Positions 56,590 to 64,000 of a stretch of 64,000 nucleotides of DNA are shown one piece after another; within the stretch, counting starts at the first letter, position 1; every line of letters starts with the position of its first letter. A program made the translations under genes and the position numbers. The notes below the pieces were generated by a model. That model saw only the letters and a program-made list of their open reading frames with translations. It was not told where the DNA came from and did not search any database. The stretch comes from Oenanthe sinensis. Taxonomy: Eukaryota > Streptophyta > Magnoliopsida > Apiales > Apiaceae. The stretch spans positions 11,987,501-12,051,500 of the forward strand of contig CM053795.1 of the NCBI GenBank assembly GCA_028671895.1, in the 5' to 3' direction.

Positions 56590-57350
56590 GATACTCCAAA
56601 ATTTGGTTTCACCTCTACAATCCTGTTTTTATTTAAATTTTATTTATTCGCATTCTACTATTATATCTTCACCCTACACTTGTATCTCTATTTAAATTCC
56701 TTTTCCAATCTTAATTCTATTTGATTTCAACCCTACAATCCTATTTTTATTTAAATTCTATTTATTCGCATTCTACTATTATATCTATATTTAAATTTCT
56801 CTATTTATTTTCACCCTCCAGTTTTATTTCTATTTAATTTTTTTCTCTAATCTTAATTCTATTTATTCACATTCTACTATTATATCACTATTTAAAATTT
56901 TCTTTTATTTTCATCAAACAGTTTTATCTCTACTTAAATTCTATCTAATTTCATTTTTTTTATATTATCTCAACACTCTTTAGATTTAATTTTTAATAAA
57001 TTAAAAATTATCACACAAACACAGACTCTATTTTCACTAAATTATTAATTTCAGTGTTATTTGTCTTAACAATCTCCTTATTTATAATAATTTTTATGTA
57101 TTAAATTTGGTTTCACCCCTCTAACATAATTACAATACATTTTTCTACTTCTATCCACAGGGTTCACATTATACTATTATATTTATTTAAATTTTTCTAT
57201 TTATTTTCACCCTACAATTTTATCTTTATTTAAATTTTATTTGATTTTTATATTTTTATATTATCTCAATATCCTTTAGATTTATTTTTAATAAAATTAA
57301 AATTTATCAAACAAATACAGACTCTATTTTCACTAAATAATTAATTTCAG
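56590..57350 (+). repeat. Degenerate pyrimidine-rich repeat array
   Basis: Units of about 100 bp recur at least five times. Each contains TTCACC(C)TACAATC-like, TATTTTTATTTAAATTCTAT and TATTCGCATTCTACTATTAT segments in similar order. Copies are imperfect and vary in length. The array is non-coding and its origin is unknown. Confidence 0.65.
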
Positions 57351-57514
57351 TACTCTTTTTGACTTTTTAATTATAGTTAACAATCTTCGCCCTCTTTAGG
57401 AAGACTATCTAATTCTCGTTGGATCAAACAAAACCCTGTTTCTAATAAACCAACATATTTTCTTTCCTGGAGAACAAGTAAAAACTTATGCTATGAAAAA
57501 AGGTTGTGATAAGA

Positions 57515-57710
57515 AAGCTCTTTGTAACGTTGTAAAGTTTGCTTAACTCTTTGGGCAGTTTCATGATGTCCAAAATGAACTCCGACCTTCATCATCTCTT
57601 CTAAATTGATGTTCCAATATCTTTTTGTCATTTCTCCCCACACCCCTTCTAAAAAAAGAGTCAAGGGTATCCTAAAATAAATAATTGTTCTCATGAAACC
57701 TTCTCTTCTA
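57515..57710 (-). other. Chimeric plastid-derived insert: rps2 start joined to atpB fragment
   Basis: On the minus strand the sequence reads like the plastid region just before rps2 and its first codons (MTKRYWNINLEEMMKVGVHF, start at 57631, preceded by GGGGTGTGGGGAGAA). At about 57565 it switches in frame to the late part of plastid atpB (ETAQRVKQTLQRYKEL, to 57515). In plastid genomes these two genes are far apart, so the segment is a rearranged nuclear plastid insert. It is too short to be functional. The outer ends are not exactly defined. Confidence 0.85.
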
Positions 57711-58785
57711 CTACAAATTAGCCGTTGATAGACGGGAGGAAACTTTGCTCACAGTTTCATTACTATTGATGGGTGATTCCGCCATTTCTTATTGAGACCA
57801 TATATGTCTTACATCATGTTTTGCTTATAATATATTATAAAATATAATATACCATATATAATTCTCCAATTAGTACTCTATTTAAAGGTACTCTATTTGA
57901 TAAAACCCAAAGTAAACTATATTTATGAATAAGTTAATTTTATATGTAGTTCTAATTTTTATTTAAATTAAATATTTATTATTTATTTTTATTATTTTTG
58001 TAACAACATTTTTTAAATCTATTTTTTAATAAAATTAAAATTTAGCTATCAATTATTTTTATATAAACCTACATGTGCAAAAACCGACTAATTACAATCC
58101 AATTATTACACTAATAAATATATATATATATATATATAATAAAATTCTATTATATTTCAAACTCTTTTTAATGGTATTCGATGATACAAAATTACCAATT
58201 TTTTGTACCAACATATTTTTTATCATTTATAATTTGTGATTTTATCCTATGATTCTATCCATGTTTAAATTTTAAATGAATTCATTTTACTGTTCAAGCA
58301 AACAAAATACTCGAGTTTAATATTATCTTAATCCAGTTTTTTCAATCCGATACCATTAATAAATAAAACCCTTGACAAAATCATATAGATTTACCCTACA
58401 TTAATTAGAATTTAATAATCATACTGATTTATACTATTTATTTACTAAAATAATTATAAATTTAATATAAATTATTTAAGTTTATATTATGAGATTATAT
58501 ATGTTATACCATCTAAATTTTATTATTTTTAAATTATTTAATCATATTAATTAATTTAATATTTTTAATTACTTAGACCTATATGTATATATATATTTTC
58601 AACGGAAAAAATATAAATACACTAATTTATACTATTTATTAATAGACAAATTTTTTTAATTAGATATAGTAGTACTAAATTTAATATAAAATTTAATTAT
58701 TTTTGAACTTTGCCAATTTATTTTAAATGATGTGTAAATTACAATCAACATATACAATTTTACTAATCATTATAAAATTAATTGT
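57711..58785. other. Intergenic, very AT-rich, no gene seen
   Basis: AT-rich spacer with a (TA)n run near 58118-58138. No coding or RNA gene signal. Confidence 0.45.
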
Positions 58786-59190
58786 ATTATAATTGATGTT
58801 TTAAGATATCAAAAAATAATTTGTATATCTATATATCTATAATATATTAACATGTTTGTTTCAGTCACATAAATTGATCTTTTATATATTAAACGTGTGG
58901 GTTCATTAGGTTACTACTATGTTAAAAATATAAATAAGGAACTATTATAAATTTTATTTATTTATTAAAGTAATATATATGATCAATATTAACCATACAC
59001 TTATTATAATTGATGTTTTAAGATATCAAAAAATAATTTGTATATCTATATATCTATAATATATTAACATGTTTGTTTCAGTCACATAAATTGATTTTTT
59101 ATATGTTAAACGTGTGGGTTCATTAGGTTACTACTATGTTAAAAATATAAATAAGGAACTAATATAAATTTTATTTATTTATTAAAATAA
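58786..59190 (+). repeat. Direct repeat, 217-bp spacing
   Basis: The ~190-bp block starting ATTATAATTGATGTTTTAAG at 58786 recurs at 59003 with only a few differences. Shared landmarks include TTTGTATATCTATATATCTA, TTTGTTTCAGTCACATAAAT and CGTGTGGGTTCATTAGGTTA. The duplication is recent compared with other repeats here. Confidence 0.85.
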
Positions 59191-59266
59191 TAAAACATAA
59201 CAGAAATTTATTTTTATTGAACAATTTTAACTAAACCCATGTTTAGCACGGGTCATGTGCTACTAA
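59003..59266 (+). mobile_element. Helitron-like 3' end at about 59266 (5' end undefined)
   Basis: Near the end of the repeat region, TAGCAC (59244-59249) and GTGCTA (59257-59262) form a perfect 6-bp stem, followed at once by CTAA and T. An overlapping alternative hairpin (ACCCATG/CACGGGT) aligns with the CCCGTG...CACGGG hairpin at 7248-7264, suggesting the same family. The left limit given is only the start of the last repeat unit. Confidence 0.4.
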
Positions 59267-59837
59267 TAAACTTATAGTTGATTATAATTTTAAATAAAAA
59301 AAAGTAAGAAACTATTTGTACTGTGTGTTGAATAGAGTAGTCAATTTGTGTCTTAACAAACATTTAAATTCTAGGAAGAAGAAAGTATATGAGTATTTTT
59401 ACTCTATTATTTATCACAATTCACAATCAAATTTTTGATTCAAAATATTGTACAAAAACATAGATAACTCGAGAGGAATAGCATGACTTCGTCAGTTTGT
59501 TGTAATGTTAAGCTAAAGTAAAACGTAGTAACTATTTAATTTGTTGCAATACACTGGTAGTGCCGAAAGATCAAAGATTGTATATACTTAACAAATGAAA
59601 TTAACAAAACAATATTAAAGTATGACATATATTGTTATTGATATTGACAAAATGTGTCTGCAAGATGAATGAAACTCGTTCTTTGTTACAGAAGTGGAGT
59701 TGGAACAGATAAACAAGGAAGGCAAAATCTATACAATAATTTAATACCAAGTACTAAAGTTTCCAAAACTATATTGCAGAGCACTCTTGAGTTTTATAAA
59801 ACAACATTGTTGAGCACCCTGAAAATTTTAAACTACA

Positions 59838-62800
59838 CTACTGAGAAAAGAACTTGAACGTCTTGGCATCAAGAACCAACTGTCGTATAGATGAGAATGC
59901 ACCCAAAAGTCCTACGCATGTAAAGATTACCATAATTATGTTGTTAAAACGGTATATGAAGGAAGATCGTGAAGGCTTAAACGTCATGTTGTATAAAAGC
60001 ATTGGAAGGATGAAATCTAGAGGAATGAATCCAACTGCTCCAACTACAGCACTAATGTCTGCGAAAAATGGCAGCATTGCAGCAAAAAAGCCACATAATA
60101 TTACGTAAATAGATCGAAGAATGATTCTCGGAATTAAGTTTCTTTTGGAAAACAATCCTTGTTTCACATCAGCTGATTTCTTTTCCATAATCTCATATGT
60201 TACTTGAGAGTAAACCTAGAATTATAGAGTGTGATCACTGTCATTAACTTGAGTTATTCAAATAAAAAAGATTATTCTACAAATTAACAAAAATGGCAAT
60301 TTTGATATATTAACTTACCAAGGTAATGGCAAAGAGTTGGAGAAGAACAAGGCCAACTGTAAGTCCTACAAGCCATTTCGGAGCCAATGCTGGTCCTTGA
60401 ATTGGCAGGAAACTGTTCAGAATGTTTGGAGTGGATTTGTTCCCGAAAACCAAGTACCCCGAGATTGAAACAGAGCAGAAAGTAACAATAATTACCAAGT
60501 AACACAATGCCAGGCCCTTCACCATCTTCCCAGTGGCTGGTGGTGCGAGAGTTGCCTGTTAGATTGACATGGTGGAATTCATATCATGATTTATAGATTG
60601 TAATAATATGAAGTTGTGAAACTTGTATACTACAACTATATGTTTAAACTTGTCATAGGTTTTCTCTCCGGCAAAACAAGAGGGTTTTTCTGTTCATTTG
60701 CAAACTTGTTTGAGACATTACATGTATCTATATGATAAGACTATGCATTCTGCTGAAACAGAACTTCCATAAGAGAGAAGCGAAGGATTAACTATACGAG
60801 TATTAAATTTTGACATATTTTTGAACGGGTGGAAAATTCGTTTGGAAGATCAAATGTGACTAAAATATACTTGGGACCAAATGTGGCTAAGATACAAGTT
60901 AAGTAATAGCCTGCATAAATATTGCTCCAATAGATAGTATTTACTCCGTAAAAAGGTAAATGTGGGGTAGGCAACTTTTAATGCCACCAGGGGCCAACCA
61001 CTGGAAAATTTTGAGAAGGATGTCAAAAGTGATATTCATGATGAGAGACAAAATCAAAATAATATTTTTGGTGCTTTGGCAAATTTGACACCTTTGAAGA
61101 ATGTCAATCATTGAGATGCTGTAAGGCACTAACCATCATATAAGTTGACCCTAATTATGAAAGGTGTTTCTGTTATACCGAGTAAAAAGGGCAAGACAAA
61201 AGAAGATGTATCTAACAATTATTGATGAAAACCTTATATTAATTTGCTTTGACGAGGGAATGAACTTACTTGTATCTCAGGCAGTATCCCGTTTCCAAAT
61301 ATGGCAGCTATTATAGATATGGAAGTGAATGCATTAAAAAGCTTTGACGATGATTTAGTTGCTAAAGAATAATCCCTTGGAGGTGCATTTTCTGAGGTAC
61401 CTGCAGGATATGCCAGAAGATAACAATGCACAGATTAGTTAAATAACACAAAGTGCGCTAACAAATTACCCGAACACCTTACACCGACAGAGTGACAGAT
61501 GGATATAGCAGTCCTAGTGATAGATCAAATTTCTATTATTAGGGCCCTTGGATTTCAATTTTTCCATGGATACATGCCACATCAGTTTGTGCATTCATTG
61601 TTTACACAGCACTCCCCATTATATTAACGTTTCTAGGTGTATTCATCATTGAGCATAGTGTCCAAACAGAATCTAAAGACTCCAGATCTATCCAAGGTAA
61701 TGCAGTTCATAGTTAATGTTCTTGAAGATTGAAGTTTGCCACAAGGAACAGAATACATTACTTTTTGAATTAAGCGAAACAACAGCATTGACTCTGTGAC
61801 TAGGAGGAGGATCATAATTACTTGGTAATGAAAAGCTTCATTCAGTAAATCTGCATAATATATTTTTCCTCAAAGATATCGATTAAAGGTTATACAAGAT
61901 CATCCATTTCACCGTACTTGCAACAGAAAAGCACAAGAATATAAGTGCTGAGCTGGATCAATATCGTTTCATCAATTATACCTCAACAACTCAGTTCAAT
62001 TCCATGTGCCATTTATCCTCAAAAATTTGACATAAGTAATATTATATTCTAAACTATGATATCTAATTCTTTTTTTTTTGGTTGTTCAACTCCACAATAG
62101 ACACACATAAAAAGTGTTGCAAAGGAAGTTGGACAGGAGTATTTACCTGCATATATACAAGCTGCTGTAGTAAGGAAAGAGAAGGCCAGGCAGAGAATAA
62201 GTGAACCTAGATTGATATGCCTAAGAGAGTGGAAGGTTGGCAGCTGAGAGAGAAGCATCATTACTACTGTCACCATTGCTATGAATTGATACAGTTTCAT
62301 GGATCCGGTTGGAGTAATTAGCAAGTAAATGATCTTGAAAGAGAGAACACAGTATTAGTATAGCATACACAACAGAGAGAAGGAAAAAATTATTTATTAG
62401 CAGCATTTATCTTTATGAATATTATTCATCCATTTTGCTTGCATATACTAATTAACTATGCAGTGTCTACAATATAAAAACCTGATAAGTGTGGCAAGGT
62501 TTTTCCTAAGGTTGTTCTGGTGAGCACTAATTATCAGTGAAATAATATTGGCCATTTCGTCATTTCTGTTTTGATTTTGCAATTTGAAATCTTTTTTCAA
62601 TCTTTATAAACATGGCCATAATCACGAGTAGCAATTTTAGGTCGCTAATTATGCATGAACATTTAATATCATGTAAATTAGCAAAAGACAAACACTACTA
62701 ATATATGAGAATACAATAAAGGTCAGATTGTCATATCAGTTATCATTTCTATTCTGTTTTTCATAATTGAGACTGCAAAAGTAATCATGATTATAGCACG

Positions 62801-63037
62801 ACTATATTACTAGTTTATTTGTATAAGCAATCATCAACCAACCAAGCAGAATTTTTCAGCAAAAGCACAGATATACATGATAGTGAATTTGGTGTGCTAA
62901 TTGAAGTAAATGTAACAATAAGCCCTATGGTTCCTGTACCTGAAGGCAACTTCCTGCAAGCAATATACATCCAACCGATACTGCAATATTGATTGCCGTT
63001 TGTATTGATACAACAAAATAAAATATCCATCCAGACC
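59838..63037 (-). CDS. GABA-transporter-like amino acid permease (AAAP family), C-terminal ~343 residues
   Basis: Five exons read on the minus strand: 63037-62940, 62333-62147, 61400-61270, 60555-60319 and 60215-59838 (stop TAG). Introns are GT-AG and phases agree. The product matches plant probable GABA transporters of the amino acid/auxin permease family. Landmarks in order: SIQTAINIAVSVGCILLAGS, LLSQLPTFHSLRHINLGSLI, FNAFTSISIIAAIFGNGILP then EIQ, ATLAPPATGKMVKGLALCYL, FADISAVVGAVGFIPLDFIL and TFKPSRSS. Many hydrophobic membrane segments are evident. Such proteins import GABA or other amino acids with protons across the plasma membrane; the substrate here is inferred. About 110 N-terminal residues are missing, encoded beyond the right edge. 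No exon was found in 63038-64000. Confidence 0.92.
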
Positions 63038-64000
63038 CTACAAGTAATCAATAAAACACAATAATATTATAGCAACTTAGGCAATCACAATTCTGAAATA
63101 GTAAGAATAAAAAGAATCAACAGTTTCTACGAGTGTTCTATTATCGATTTCTATACAACGGTATGAGCTAACAATTATGATCAGCAATCTTTATATGAAT
63201 TTGATTTTCCAAAGAAAGATTTAGTCATAAAATCTGTGTATTTGAGAATTTTACTTCTAATGGGTTACAATTGTACACCAATTGAAACCAAGTGATGATT
63301 CAGAACAGAGGAGAATTACTTGGTTCTCTTTTAGTACTTTCTAGAAAGTTAAAACAAATCAATCTTGTAAATGTAAACGAATGATGTTCTGCAAAGACTA
63401 ACAATTTCCATTTGGTGAGATTCATACATCATAACTGCACAACCATGTTACCCAATTTTTAAAGACATCAAACTGTAAGCTTACAAGCTTACAAATTAGT
63501 TGGTCAACAATCTCAAAGTGAGCAAATACAAGTACTAACATTTTGCACATTAACTCTAGAAATACATTTGGAGATGTAAATATGAATAAGACAGTATGAA
63601 ACCCAAGTGTCTAGAATGAAGTTAAGAAATAATAAGCTAAAGGACTTGACATATAAAACACCAGAGCATAGTAGATCTAACATTCTATTCTTATAGCTCT
63701 CATAGCATTATGGAAGTTAGCAGTTTGGCCAAGCAAGAAGACTGACTGGTACTTGTTCCTTAATGTGTACCACAGGCAGATCCAATATGCACGTAATCGT
63801 TTAATTACCCTTCAGCAACCAACCCAGAAATCCGTTTTGATTTGATGCCTAGAAAGTATGACCTTTGAAACACATCTAACTTAACTGCGGTCATCTAAAA
63901 AACTAGGCAACATATGTTCTTGAAAATGAAAAATGGCAAGTGTTACCCTCTTTAAAGAACTTGACACCAAACAACTTCAATGTCCGTGTCACTGTCACAT
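63038..64000 (-). other. Intron of the GABA-transporter-like gene, no exon seen
   Basis: The acceptor (TTGTAG) lies at 63038-63043 on the minus strand. Nothing in the remaining ~960 bp matches the expected N-terminal transporter sequence, so this is probably a long intron running off the window. Confidence 0.55.

Noticed and set aside
63942..64000. Possible further exon of the GABA-transporter-like gene at the right edge
   Set aside because: No frame matches the expected N-terminal transporter residues.
1..64000. CRISPR arrays, tRNA or rRNA genes
   Set aside because: No regularly spaced repeats with spacers, tRNA-like cloverleaf boxes or rRNA blocks were seen; the DNA is plant nuclear.

Overview
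This window looks like nuclear DNA from a eudicot plant. It is AT-rich, the genes carry GT-AG introns, and their products match plant families: type I methionine aminopeptidase, SAUR, Qb-SNARE GOS12, YABBY and a GABA-type amino acid transporter. The retroelement ORFs resemble Copia elements I associate with asterids, perhaps Apiales, but that placement is a weak inference.

Layout, left to right. (1) 1-4.9 kb, minus strand: 5' part of a cytosolic methionine aminopeptidase 1A gene, with 11 coding exons visible and the catalytic C-terminus off the left edge. (2) 5-10.2 kb: AT-rich intergenic DNA with a Stowaway-like MITE, a minus-strand Helitron-like end and degenerate direct repeats. (3) 10.3-10.8 kb, minus strand: intronless SAUR gene. 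(4) 11-20.8 kb: intergenic, with a clean 1.3-kb solo LTR (13796-15093, target duplication CTATG). (5) 20.8-26.4 kb, plus strand: complete six-exon GOS12 gene with a 785-bp Harbinger-type MITE in intron 4. (6) 26.4-33.4 kb: intergenic, holding a rearranged Copia remnant in which gag is fused to integrase. (7) 33.7-36.2 kb, plus strand: complete seven-exon FIL/YAB3-type YABBY gene. (8) 36809-48897: an intact, very young 12.1-kb Copia element of Sirevirus type, with 538-bp LTRs differing at one base by eye, an AACTA target duplication, gag and pol, and two extra ORFs in one frame separated by a single TAA. (9) 49281-54144: a 4.86-kb Mutator-like element with ~170-bp TIRs and a 9-bp target duplication. 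It carries an internally deleted MURA-type transposase gene and a convergent gene for a GRF zinc-finger/membrane protein. (10) 54.2-59.8 kb: AT-rich repeats, a chimeric plastid-derived insert (rps2 joined to atpB) and a second Helitron-like end. (11) 59.8-63.0 kb, minus strand: five C-terminal exons of a GABA-transporter-like gene; its N-terminus is off the right edge.

The host genes are unrelated housekeeping, trafficking and developmental genes, not a pathway cluster. The most unusual signal is in the Copia element. The nonamer AAACTCTGA and close variants recur roughly 45-50 times through gag, pol, the 3' ORFs and the non-coding gap after pol, read in all three frames. Its reverse complement TCAGAGTTT is clustered in the U3 part of the LTR. 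This points to a constraint on the nucleic acid rather than on protein. A perfect 22-bp palindrome sits just before the gag stop, where pol opens in another frame.
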